A stretch of DNA of 8,956 nucleotides from Clostridiales bacterium UBA4653 (GTDB taxonomy: Bacteria > Bacillota > Clostridia > Oscillospirales > CAG-272): NCBI GenBank assembly GCA_002405565.1, contig DHMB01000030.1:1-8956 (forward strand), in the 5' to 3' direction. How positions within the stretch are numbered: position 1 is the stretch's first letter; every line of letters begins with the position of its first letter. Below the pieces are notes generated by a model that was given only the letters and a program-made list of their open reading frames with translations, ran no database searches and was not told where the DNA came from. Below, one piece after another: positions 1-5,945 of this stretch. Made by a program: the position numbers and the translations under genes.

Positions 1-45
1 GGTTACCTTACTCCGAATGAATGCTTTGAAAAATTAACTCTTTAA
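1..45 (+). CDS. C-terminal end of an IS30-family transposase (partial)
   Basis: Frame 1 from the window edge reads GYLTPNECFEKLTL and then TAA at 43-45. IS30-family transposases commonly end in a stretch of the form 'NxRPRKxLGYxTPxExF' just after the catalytic DDE domain, and this tail fits the last part of that pattern. The catalytic domain lies outside the window, so the call rests on 14 residues only. Frame 2 also reaches a stop at 35-37 but gives no recognisable tail. If the call is right, an insertion sequence ends within roughly the next 20 to 60 bases, and the imperfect dyad at 47-66 would be near or in its right end. Confidence 0.5.
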   Translation, partial: GYLTPNECFEKLTL

Positions 46-46
46 T

Positions 47-66
47 TTGTCTATTTATATTGACAA
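47..66. repeat. Inverted repeat TTGTC-N10-GACAA
   Basis: TTGTC at 47-51 and GACAA at 62-66 form a dyad around an AT-rich 10-base centre. It starts two bases after the presumed transposase stop codon. It could belong to the right end of the insertion sequence, or be an operator or a chance dyad in AT-rich DNA. I see no convincing promoter here: TTGACA at 60-65 has no -10 box at the right distance. Confidence 0.3.
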
Positions 67-71
67 GTTTC

Positions 72-109
72 GTGAAAAGAAAAGGTGCGCTCCGCGCGGG
101 TTTTATTAT
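72..109 (+). repeat. Dispersed direct repeat, copy 1
   Basis: This 38-base segment contains GGTGCGCTCCGCGCGGG and matches 8405-8441 in the same orientation. The two differ by about three substitutions and one single-base length difference. The core GCGCTCCGCGC can fold into a short GC hairpin. It lies downstream of the ABC operon terminator and between it and the presumed transposase tail. It is noncoding as far as I can see. Confidence 0.75.
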
Positions 110-184
110 AGATTTCTCTGCGTTTCTGCTTCCGTATAAAATGCGGCAAAGCCATCCGGTTATTTCATCTCTTTGGTTCCGAAA

Positions 185-210
185 GAAAAACTCCCCGAAG
201 GGAGTTTTTT
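185..210 (-). terminator. Intrinsic terminator of the ABC exporter operon
   Basis: On the minus strand AAAAACTCCC (209-200) pairs with GGGAGTTTTT (195-186) around a UUCG loop at 196-199. This is a ten-base-pair stem whose A and T flanks provide the U-tract. It starts a few bases after the TAA of the second ABC subunit at 214-216, so it closes that operon. On the + strand it reads almost equally well, with TTTTTT at 205-210, and could also stop transcription arriving from the left. Confidence 0.9.
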
Positions 211-213
211 CTT

Positions 214-2061
214 TTAGCTCAATATGTTTTTCGTTGCGTCTTCTTCGTACTGGCGCGTGTAAAGGTTGTAATAATGACCCTTCTGCTTCATGAGAGAGGC
301 ATGATTTCCCTGTTCGACAATCTTTCCGTCGCTTACGACCAGGATGACGTCCGCGTCGCGGACTGTTGAAAGTCTGTGCGCGATCATAATCGACGTTCTG
401 CCGCGGATGACCTCGCTTATCGCCTTCTGGATGTTCTGCTCGGTGAGCGTGTCGATGGACGCCGTCGCCTCGTCGAGGACGAGAATTTTCGGGTCTGCGA
501 CTATCGCGCGGGCAAAGGAAATGAGCTGTTTTTCGCCTGTCGAAAGAAGGTCGCCCCCCTCGCCGACGTTGGTGTCAAGTCCGTTTTCGGCTTTGGCGAC
601 AACGCCGTCCGCGGAGACTCTGCGAAGCGCTTCGTTGATCTCTTCGATTGTTGCGTCGGGCTTGCCGTAACGCAGGTTTTCAAGTATCGTGCCGGAGAAG
701 AGGTGCGGCGTCTGGAGGACGTAACCGATGTTGCTGTGCAGCCAGAGCTGGCTTCTTTCTCTTGCGTCCCTGCCGTCGATGAGAACCTGACCCGAGGTCG
801 GCTCATAGAAACGGCAGACAAGGTTTACAAGAGTCGATTTTCCCGCTCCCGTCTCGCCGACGATTGCAATGTTTGATCCCTGCGGGATTTTAAGATTGAA
901 ATGCTCAAGGATATATTCGTCGCCGTCCGGATATTTGAAGGAAACGTCGCGGAATTCTATGTCTCCGTGCAGCTCCTCCCAGTTTTCCTTCTTCGGAGAG
1001 AAAGTATCGCCGTATTTTTCAATGACCTCGGGCGTGTCCGTAACGTCCGATTTTGTTTCAAGGAGCTTTGTCAGTCTCTCAATGTTTACCTGCTCGCGGA
1101 CGAGATCCGATATCATATCGACTATCCAGCGTATCGGCTCGATAATACCGAGCGCATATGACATGAAAAGCGAAAGCGTGCCGACGTCCATATAGCCGAT
1201 GGCGTCATTGCCGATGAGCGAAAGCTCGCCACCCTTCCAGATGACTATCGCAAGCGCGATGGACGAGGCAAAACCGATCATTGCGGAGAGGATCGAGCGG
1301 TAACGCTGAGCCATGACGGAGCTGCGCTTCATTTCCTTTGAGTCGCGGACGAAATCGCGCTCCACTTTATCTTCAATGACGAGCGTCTTTATTGTCTTTG
1401 CGCCCGTAATGCCTTCGTTGAAGTTGCCTGTTATTTTTGAGTTGACTTCTCTTATATGTCTGTTTTCATTTACGAGCTTCTTCTGGAATATCGCGAAAAC
1501 AACGGTTATAAGTGGGATTACGGCGAGGATGAGCAATGTCAGCTTTACATTCATTGAGAACATGACAACGACAACCCCGATAAGGTATGAAAAGTTCCAT
1601 ACACCCTGCATTATAACCCATGAGACAAGCTCGCCTATGCGGGCTGTATCGCTCATGACGCGCGAATGAATATATCCGACGCTGTTCTGATTGAAATATG
1701 AGAAGGAGAGCGTCTGCAAATGGTCGAAGCTGAGCTTGCGCAGGTCGCGCAGGACGGAAAGCTCGACCCTTCCCGAAAGAAATGACGAGATAAAGTCCGT
1801 TATTATCTTTCCGAGGAGCGTCAGTACATAGAAGAGTATGAAGGGGACGAGGTTTGCAATGAAAACGCCGTCTTCAAGATGGTTTAGCGCATATCTCTGA
1901 AAGAAAGGAATGAGAATGTCTCCCGCCGACGCGAGCACGCCGCAGGTGACCATTATGATTATCCAGTTGCGGTATTTCTTTATGTATTTGAACACCTTCG
2001 GCAGGCCGAAGAAGGGAAGGGAAACATATTGCTGTTTATCTTTTGTGTTCTGCGCGTTCAT
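214..2061 (-). CDS. Heterodimeric ABC exporter subunit with intact catalytic Glu (BmrD-like)
   Basis: This is a half-transporter of 615 residues with an N-terminal type IV exporter membrane domain (six hydrophobic segments between about residues 33 and 314) and a C-terminal nucleotide-binding domain from about 367. Visible motifs are Walker A GETGAGKST (402-410), Q-loop Gln450, a degenerate signature LSTGE (506-510), Walker B ILVLDE with catalytic Glu531, and H-loop His562. The intact Glu with a poor signature is complementary to its upstream partner, as in BmrC/BmrD, LmrCD and TM287/288, so the two should form one heterodimer with one active and one degenerate ATP site. The ATG at 2059-2061 overlaps the upstream stop as ATGA and is preceded by GGAGG, so translation is coupled. 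The likely role is drug or lipid export across the cytoplasmic membrane; the substrate cannot be read from sequence. Confidence 0.93.
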   Translation of the reverse strand: MNAQNTKDKQQYVSLPFFGLPKVFKYIKKYRNWIIIMVTCGVLASAGDILIPFFQRYALNHLEDGVFIANLVPFILFYVLTLLGKIITDFISSFLSGRVELSVLRDLRKLSFDHLQTLSFSYFNQNSVGYIHSRVMSDTARIGELVSWVIMQGVWNFSYLIGVVVVMFSMNVKLTLLILAVIPLITVVFAIFQKKLVNENRHIREVNSKITGNFNEGITGAKTIKTLVIEDKVERDFVRDSKEMKRSSVMAQRYRSILSAMIGFASSIALAIVIWKGGELSLIGNDAIGYMDVGTLSLFMSYALGIIEPIRWIVDMISDLVREQVNIERLTKLLETKSDVTDTPEVIEKYGDTFSPKKENWEELHGDIEFRDVSFKYPDGDEYILEHFNLKIPQGSNIAIVGETGAGKSTLVNLVCRFYEPTSGQVLIDGRDARERSQLWLHSNIGYVLQTPHLFSGTILENLRYGKPDATIEEINEALRRVSADGVVAKAENGLDTNVGEGGDLLSTGEKQLISFARAIVADPKILVLDEATASIDTLTEQNIQKAISEVIRGRTSIMIAHRLSTVRDADVILVVSDGKIVEQGNHASLMKQKGHYYNLYTRQYEEDATKNILS

Positions 2062-3899
2062 ATGACCTCCTCCGCTCTTTTCGTCTGAATTTCGTATATC
2101 TGTTTATAAAGGCCGCCCTTTGAAATAAGTTCGGAATGGGTGCCCTCTTCGGCGACTCTGCCCTTGTCGAGCACGATTATCTTTTCCGCCTGCATAAGAG
2201 TTGTTATGCGGTGGGAAATGAGGATGACCGTCGACCCGCCGAGATTTTCCGAAAGAGCATGACGGATTTTGCTGTCCGTCTCCGTGTCGACTGCGGAAAG
2301 CGAGTCGTCAAAGACCATAATCGGCGTTCTCTGGACGATAAGTCTTGCAATCGCCGCTCTCTGTTTCTGTCCGCCGGAGAGCGTCACGCCCCTTTCGCCG
2401 ACGAAGGTGTCATAGCCCTTTGAAAATGAAGTGACGGTTTCGTCAAGGCAGGCAATTCTTGCCGCCTCGCGGATTTCGGGAAGGTCGATGTCTTCTTTCG
2501 TTATGCCGACGTTCTCCGCAATCGATTTTGAGAAGAGGAACGGCTCCTGAAGCACCATTCCGACGTTCTCTCTGACCCAATCGGCTTTCATATCCGCAAT
2601 GTCCACACCGCCGATTGTTATCTTTCCGCACCCTTCTGGGATGTCATAAAGTCTGTCCAGCAGATACATAAGGGTTGATTTTCCGGAGCCTGTTCCGCCC
2701 AGAATACCGAGCGTCGTTCCGGCTTTTACGCTGAAATTGATGTCCGAAAGGATTTCGGGGCAACCGTCATAAGCGAAGCTGACATGGTCGAAGACGATGT
2801 CTCCGTGCATATCGGGCGTGACGGCGTCGGGCTTGTCGTGCTCTTCCTCTGCGGACATTATCTGATAGATACGTCCGAGGGAAACGCCCGTTTTACTCAT
2901 TTCGGATATCATTCGTCCGAGCTGACGTATCGGCCACATGAGCATTGCGTTATATGAGATGAACGCTATGTATTTGCCTGCCGTCATTCCGTCGCCCTTA
3001 ACGCACATAACCGCGCCGACGACAACGATACACATGACCCAGATACCGGAGATAAGGTCGGAGGTCGACCAGAATATCGAAAACGTCTTGTGAAGGTTGA
3101 CCCAGAGCCCTGTGTAATATTCGTTCTGCTTTGTAAACTTTTCTCTTTCGTAGCTCTCTCTGCCGAACGCGCGGACAACGCGCACGCCCGTCAGATTTTC
3201 CTGCGCGATTGCGGAGAGAATTCCCTCGTTTTCGTCGCAGACTTCAAATCTCTTTCCGATTTTTCCATGGAAAAGGGCGGAATAGCCTATGATGAACGGC
3301 ATGAACGCAACCGCGACGAGCGCGAGCTTGACGTTCATTGAGAACATGAAATACAGCGAGAGACAGAGCATTATTATTATCCTGAAAACGGACGTCAGCT
3401 GGTCGGAGAGAAAGCGCTTGACGTTGTCCACGTCCGACGTACATCTCTGAATTATGTCGCCTGTCTGGTTTTTCATATGCCATGAGAAGGGGAGGCGGTC
3501 GATATGGGTGAAGATACTGTCGCGCATGTTTTTGACGAGCGTCTCCGCGCCCTTTGCGTTGAACACGCGGTTGCAATACTGGAACACCGCCGTAAACACT
3601 GCGAGGACGACGAGCAGCAGCGCCACATAATAGAGATGGTGACGGAAATATTCAAATCCGCCGAGAGAGTTTATAATGGAGATTGCCCATTCCGGCAGCT
3701 CCGCAGGCTCGCTGCCGAGCACACTGTCGACGGTTACACTTATAATCTTCGGGCTGAGCGTATCGAGCAGGGCAAGGAGCAGAGCCGCGATTATACTTGT
3801 GACAAAGAAGCCGACAGACCCGCGCATGAAGCCGAGGGTCATTTTCAGCTTTCCCCGCTTTTCCGCTCTTTTCTGATTTTTTGTCTTGTTTGAATTCAT
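2058..3899 (-). CDS. Heterodimeric ABC exporter subunit with degenerate Walker B (BmrC-like)
   Basis: I chose the start at 3897-3899 (613 residues) because AAAGGTG sits six bases upstream. A longer reading from 3986 would run through the terminator hairpin and gives a non-conserved Arg-rich extension. A basic N-terminus is followed by six membrane segments (about residues 28-330) and an ATPase domain from about 367. Motifs are Walker A GGTGSGKST (401-409), Q-loop Gln451, canonical signature LSGGQ (507-511), Walker B IMVFDD with Asp532 where the catalytic Glu should be, and H-loop His563. The intact signature therefore completes the active site on the partner, while its own site is the degenerate one. 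The 'DDSLSAVD' form is typical of BmrC/YheI-type subunits. It is the first structural gene after the leader peptide and attenuator, and its stop codon overlaps the partner's start by four bases. Confidence 0.93.
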   Translation of the reverse strand: MNSNKTKNQKRAEKRGKLKMTLGFMRGSVGFFVTSIIAALLLALLDTLSPKIISVTVDSVLGSEPAELPEWAISIINSLGGFEYFRHHLYYVALLLVVLAVFTAVFQYCNRVFNAKGAETLVKNMRDSIFTHIDRLPFSWHMKNQTGDIIQRCTSDVDNVKRFLSDQLTSVFRIIIMLCLSLYFMFSMNVKLALVAVAFMPFIIGYSALFHGKIGKRFEVCDENEGILSAIAQENLTGVRVVRAFGRESYEREKFTKQNEYYTGLWVNLHKTFSIFWSTSDLISGIWVMCIVVVGAVMCVKGDGMTAGKYIAFISYNAMLMWPIRQLGRMISEMSKTGVSLGRIYQIMSAEEEHDKPDAVTPDMHGDIVFDHVSFAYDGCPEILSDINFSVKAGTTLGILGGTGSGKSTLMYLLDRLYDIPEGCGKITIGGVDIADMKADWVRENVGMVLQEPFLFSKSIAENVGITKEDIDLPEIREAARIACLDETVTSFSKGYDTFVGERGVTLSGGQKQRAAIARLIVQRTPIMVFDDSLSAVDTETDSKIRHALSENLGGSTVILISHRITTLMQAEKIIVLDKGRVAEEGTHSELISKGGLYKQIYEIQTKRAEEVI

Positions 3900-3945
3900 A
3901 AATTTCACCTTTGACGAATTTTGGTTGCGCTTTCGCGCCCGAATG

Positions 3946-3973
3946 AAAAAAGGCGCAGCCGCAGGGCTACGCC
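3946..3973 (-). terminator. Intrinsic terminator (attenuator) between leader peptide and ABC genes
   Basis: On the minus strand GGCGTAGCC (3973-3965) pairs with GGCTGCGCC (3960-3952) over nine base pairs with one G-U, around a CTGC loop, followed by six T (3951-3946). It lies 24 bases after the leader stop codon and 47 bases before the ABC start. A terminator placed inside the transcript between a strong promoter and the genes it serves is the hallmark of attenuation. It would also stop any transcript coming through from trmK and the Nif3 gene, since no terminator is visible between those genes and this point. A smaller GCGC-GAAA-GCGC hairpin (3938-3927) follows just before the ABC ribosome binding site. 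Confidence 0.88.
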
Positions 3974-4032
3974 GAAAATTGCGCAAAGATATGCTTTCAG
4001 AAAATCAATCTGAAGGCGCCCATCATTCCCTG
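3962..4032 (-). promoter_or_regulatory. Possible anti-terminator pairing between leader codons 13-18 and the terminator
   Basis: In the minus-strand RNA, CAGGG (4032-4028, codons 13-14) is complementary to CCCUG (3966-3962), and GCGCC (4019-4015, codons 17-18) pairs with GGCGU (3973-3969) with one G-U. Together these two five-base helices would tie up the whole 5' arm and loop of the terminator. They are only free when no ribosome covers codons 13-18. A ribosome at the stop codon would cover this segment while leaving the terminator, which begins about 24 bases further on, able to form. The fold was found by eye and no energies were calculated. Confidence 0.4.
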
Positions 4033-4068
4033 TGACATAAATTCCTTTTTCAATTTTACTTTGTTCAT
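3997..4068 (-). CDS. 23-residue leader peptide of the ABC exporter operon
   Basis: A short frame starts at ATG 4066-4068 and ends at TGA 3997-3999. It is preceded by AAGGAGGTG, almost fully complementary to the 16S rRNA 3' end, with seven bases between GGAGG and the ATG. The peptide begins MNKVKLKKEF, continues through a Met-rich and Gly-rich middle and ends GAFRLIF. Residues 3-5 (KVK) and 5-7 (KLK) are '+X+' motifs of the kind at which macrolide-bound ribosomes arrest. It sits between a near-consensus promoter and an intrinsic terminator ahead of the exporter genes, which matches the place of the BmrB leader in B. subtilis. I claim no sequence homology to BmrB. A 79-codon frame extends upstream, but only this start has a binding site. 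TTCAGA and TCTGAA (4014-3996) form a six-pair hairpin around the stop codon. Confidence 0.75.
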   Translation of the reverse strand: MNKVKLKKEFMSQGMMGAFRLIF

Positions 4069-4074
4069 GACGAC

Positions 4075-4083
4075 ACCTCCTTC
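4075..4083 (-). promoter_or_regulatory. Very strong ribosome binding site of the leader peptide
   Basis: The minus strand reads AAGGAGGTG, nine bases complementary to the anti-Shine-Dalgarno end of 16S rRNA, seven bases before the leader ATG when measured from GGAGG. It decides the short start at 4068 over longer frames and implies efficient translation of the leader, which attenuation requires. Confidence 0.85.
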
Positions 4084-4097
4084 TTTCTTTATTTTTG

Positions 4098-4114
4098 CAA
4101 CAAAAGTCGCAATT
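4098..4114 (-). repeat. Imperfect repeat, copy 2 (around the transcription start)
   Basis: The minus strand reads AATTGCGACTTTTGTTG. This matches 14 of 17 bases of AATTGCGGTTTTTATTG at 4144-4160 in the same orientation, 46 bases away. It falls at or just after the expected start of transcription (about 4111). A pair of related sites, one at the -35 box and one at +1, suits a repressor or activator, but the sequence is AT-rich and chance is possible. Confidence 0.35.
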
Positions 4115-4117
4115 GCT

Positions 4118-4146
4118 ATTGTAATACTCCGTTTAATATTTGTCAA
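4118..4146 (-). promoter_or_regulatory. Housekeeping-type promoter of the leader peptide and ABC operon
   Basis: The minus strand has TTGACA (4146-4141), a 17-base spacer, and TACAAT (4123-4118). Transcription should begin near 4111, giving a 5' untranslated region of about 43 bases before the leader peptide and about 210 bases before the first ABC gene. It lies about 40 bases beyond the end of the Nif3-family gene. Confidence 0.85.
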
Positions 4147-4160
4147 TAAAAACCGCAATT
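4144..4160 (-). repeat. Imperfect repeat, copy 1 (overlapping the -35 box)
   Basis: The minus strand reads AATTGCGGTTTTTATTG and its last bases overlap the TTGACA box of the ABC promoter. It differs from copy 2 at 4098-4114 at three positions. See that entry for the possible operator role. Confidence 0.35.
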
Positions 4161-4186
4161 TTGAAACATAACTGTAACAATTCCGC

Positions 4187-4960
4187 TCAAAAACACGAAA
4201 TTTCGCACCCCGCGGAGGATATTTCAGCCCGAACATCCGGAAAGGCGGACGCGAGAATTTTTTTCATCGACGTCACAAACGGCAGAAATTCCGTATGATA
4301 ATGGCCCGCGTCGATAACGCAGAGTCCTCTGTCCGAAGCCTCGATTGCGGCGTTATAGCCGGAGGCGCCCGTCAGGAAAGCGTCGGCTCCCGCCTTCATT
4401 GCCGCGGGGATGAAGCTCTTTCCGTCGCCGCCGCATATTGCGACGGTCTCTATCGTCTTTCCCGTGTCGCCGCAGGCAACGCAGGGGCAACCGAGAGCGG
4501 ATTTTATCTTTTTGCAGAAATCCGTGACGGTCGTTTTCTCCGTTTTGCAGAGCCTGCCGCACATCTCTCCTTCTTCGCCGAACGGCGCGACGACGCAAAG
4601 CCCGAGGAGCGAAGCGAGCGTATCGTTTATGCCGCCCTCGCCCGCGTCAAAGCGCGTGTGCAGACTGATGACGGAAACTCCCGCCGAAAACAGCTTCATC
4701 GGAACGGCGGCTCCCGCGGATTCCTCTGAAAGCTGACGGAGCGGGCGGAATATCAGCGGATGATGGGAGATGATAAGGTCATAGCCGCCCTGTATCGCCT
4801 CGTCCGCTACCTTCTGCGTCACATCCAGCGCGAGCAATATTTTTCTGACCTCTTTTGAAGAATCGGGGCAGACCATGAGTCCGTCGTTGTCCCAGTTGCA
4901 CGAAAGCGAGCGGGGGAAGAGCGAATTCAGATGGGAATATATTTGTTTTACGTCAGTCAT
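4187..4960 (-). CDS. Nif3-like dinuclear metal centre protein (DUF34, YqfO-type)
   Basis: The 257-residue protein has the features of the Nif3/DUF34 family: NWDNDGLMV near residues 22-30, SHHPLIF (65-71), HTRFDAGEGGIND (101-113) and AGHYHTE (218-224). His66, His67 or His101, Asp105, His220 and Glu224 are the expected ligands of the two metal ions. The usual 'TGDxKYHxA' segment is TGASGYNAA here (197-205), so the family's His is Asn. It is the short form without the inserted CutA-like domain that many longer bacterial members carry. The family is often annotated as GTP cyclohydrolase type 2, but its true reaction is not settled. The start at 4958-4960 overlaps the end of trmK by eight bases and has GGAG ten bases upstream. 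Pairing with trmK is the standard arrangement in Firmicutes (yqfN-yqfO). No terminator follows before the ABC promoter. Confidence 0.9.
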   Translation of the reverse strand: MTDVKQIYSHLNSLFPRSLSCNWDNDGLMVCPDSSKEVRKILLALDVTQKVADEAIQGGYDLIISHHPLIFRPLRQLSEESAGAAVPMKLFSAGVSVISLHTRFDAGEGGINDTLASLLGLCVVAPFGEEGEMCGRLCKTEKTTVTDFCKKIKSALGCPCVACGDTGKTIETVAICGGDGKSFIPAAMKAGADAFLTGASGYNAAIEASDRGLCVIDAGHYHTEFLPFVTSMKKILASAFPDVRAEISSAGCEISCF

Positions 4961-5639
4961 TGCACAAAATCTCCTTTTTCATTGCGTCGATTTCTTTATA
5001 AAGCTCCGCCGCTTCGGCGTCGGCTCCCGCGTCGACTTTCTTTTTGAGAGTCGCAAGAAGCCGCCCGTAATGCTCGGAGCAGAGCGCCGCGTTTTCCTTT
5101 TTATATATGTCCGAAAATCTTCCCGCATATATTTCCGCGGGGGAATAATTGCCTTTTTCGCCCGTATATACGGCGGAGAGGATGACGTAGACCCTGCCGT
5201 CCGCCTTCGCGAGCCGTTCCTCGGTTATGTCAAAACCGTTTTCGCAGAGGTATTCACGCAGAATGTGCGCATGAGTCATCGGCTGGAGAATCAGGTGCGA
5301 CCGCCGCGCAACGTCGGATTCCGAAATTATATCCTTTATCATTATCCCGCCCATGCCGGCAATTACAATGTCGGAAGGGGAAAACCCGTCCATGCCGCGC
5401 AGTCCCGGGGTCAGTGCCGTGCTGATTTTTCCGGACAGCCCGTGACAGGAAATATTCTTTTCCGCATTTTCAAGCGGGCCTTTTCTTATGTCGGACGCTA
5501 TCGCCGAATCGATTTTTCCGGCAAGGCAGAGGTATATCGGCAGAATGGCGTGATCCGTGCCGACGTCGATCAGAAATCTGCCGCGGACAAGCTCTCCGAC
5601 GGCGGAAAGGCGCGGGTCGGGCTTAAAGAATTTGGTCAT
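4953..5639 (-). CDS. trmK: tRNA (adenine-22-N1)-methyltransferase TrmK
   Basis: The 228-residue protein is a class I SAM-dependent methyltransferase. It has LIDVGTDHAILPIYL (23-37) as the SAM-binding motif I, Asp50 as the likely ribose-binding acid, and IVIAGMGGIMI (91-101) followed by LILQP (116-120), both diagnostic of the TrmK/YqfN family. The C-terminal third (about 165-228) is a Lys- and Glu-rich helical region, as expected for the tRNA-contacting coiled coil. TrmK makes m1A at position 22 of some bacterial tRNAs. The start at 5637-5639 is preceded closely by AAAGGAG. It overlaps the Nif3-family gene, so the two are co-translated. A strong terminator hairpin lies directly upstream and I see no promoter between that hairpin and the start, so expression probably depends on read-through. 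Confidence 0.92.
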   Translation of the reverse strand: MTKFFKPDPRLSAVGELVRGRFLIDVGTDHAILPIYLCLAGKIDSAIASDIRKGPLENAEKNISCHGLSGKISTALTPGLRGMDGFSPSDIVIAGMGGIMIKDIISESDVARRSHLILQPMTHAHILREYLCENGFDITEERLAKADGRVYVILSAVYTGEKGNYSPAEIYAGRFSDIYKKENAALCSEHYGRLLATLKKKVDAGADAEAAELYKEIDAMKKEILCND

Positions 5640-5652
5640 AATGCTCCTTTAT

Positions 5653-5695
5653 AAAATTTTCCCCCGAGCCCTTCGGGATTCGGGGGAAAACTTTT
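5653..5695 (-). terminator. Terminator between the DUF1858 gene and trmK
   Basis: TTTTCCCCCGA (5657-5667) pairs perfectly with TCGGGGGAAAA (5680-5690), with further inner pairing and outer A-T pairs. On the minus strand the stem is followed by TTTTATA (5656-5650). It begins just after the DUF1858 stop at 5708 and ends within a few bases of the trmK ribosome binding site. The + strand also has a T-rich tail (5691-5705), so it may work in both directions. Its position makes it either a partial terminator or a site that sets the ratio of the two transcripts. Confidence 0.82.
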
Positions 5696-5707
5696 TGATT
5701 TTTCTGA

Positions 5708-5911
5708 TTATTTCTTGTTTGCGACAGCCGCATTGAGCTTCTTTACAAGCTCGTCTGCGTCAGTGCCGTGAACGGCGCAAGCCTGCTCGATCGTTTCGCC
5801 TCTGGACATGGGGCAACCGAGGCAGTGCATACCTATTTCAAAGAAAAATTCTGCCGTTTCGGGAGCGAAATCAAGAACGTCGCCGATGACGGACTGCTTT
5901 GTAATTTCCAT
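5708..5911 (-). CDS. Small DUF1858 protein with CxxC redox motif
   Basis: The 67-residue protein starting MEITKQSVIGDVLDF has the DUF1858 pattern: a short helix pair ending in ETAEFFFEIGMHCLGCPMS with Cys-Leu-Gly-Cys, then a conserved Glu-rich helix and 'HGTDADELVKKLN'. Such domains are known as the hybrid-cluster-protein-associated redox disulfide domain (TIGR03980) and occur alone or fused to redox or metal proteins. The function is unproven, and a disulfide or metal-binding role is inferred from the CxxC. I chose the start at 5909-5911 because GGAGG lies nine bases upstream; the frame extends six codons further but without a binding site. It has its own perfect-consensus promoter and a terminator right after it, so it is probably an abundant, mainly monocistronic transcript. 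Confidence 0.88.
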   Translation of the reverse strand: MEITKQSVIGDVLDFAPETAEFFFEIGMHCLGCPMSRGETIEQACAVHGTDADELVKKLNAAVANKK

Positions 5912-5945
5912 AAATAAATACCTCCGCAATTATTTTTGCAATCTA

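Noticed and set aside
60..293. A 77-codon + strand frame over the left repeat and the ABC terminator.
   Set aside because: It crosses the operon terminator and enters the antisense of the ABC gene, with no ribosome binding site or recognisable content.
3900..3986. N-terminal extension of the first ABC subunit by 29 codons.
   Set aside because: The extension is encoded by the terminator hairpin and its T-tract, and an AAAGGTG binding site supports the start at 3899.
4069..4236. Longer 79-codon version of the leader peptide frame.
   Set aside because: It would begin inside the Nif3-family gene and upstream of the promoter, so the transcript from 4111 cannot contain its start. Only the ATG at 4068 has a Shine-Dalgarno sequence.
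4187..5639. A functional link between the tRNA methyltransferase and Nif3 pair and the drug exporter.
   Set aside because: They are adjacent and on the same strand, but the exporter has its own promoter and attenuator, and trmK-Nif3 is a standard pair in many Firmicutes without an exporter.
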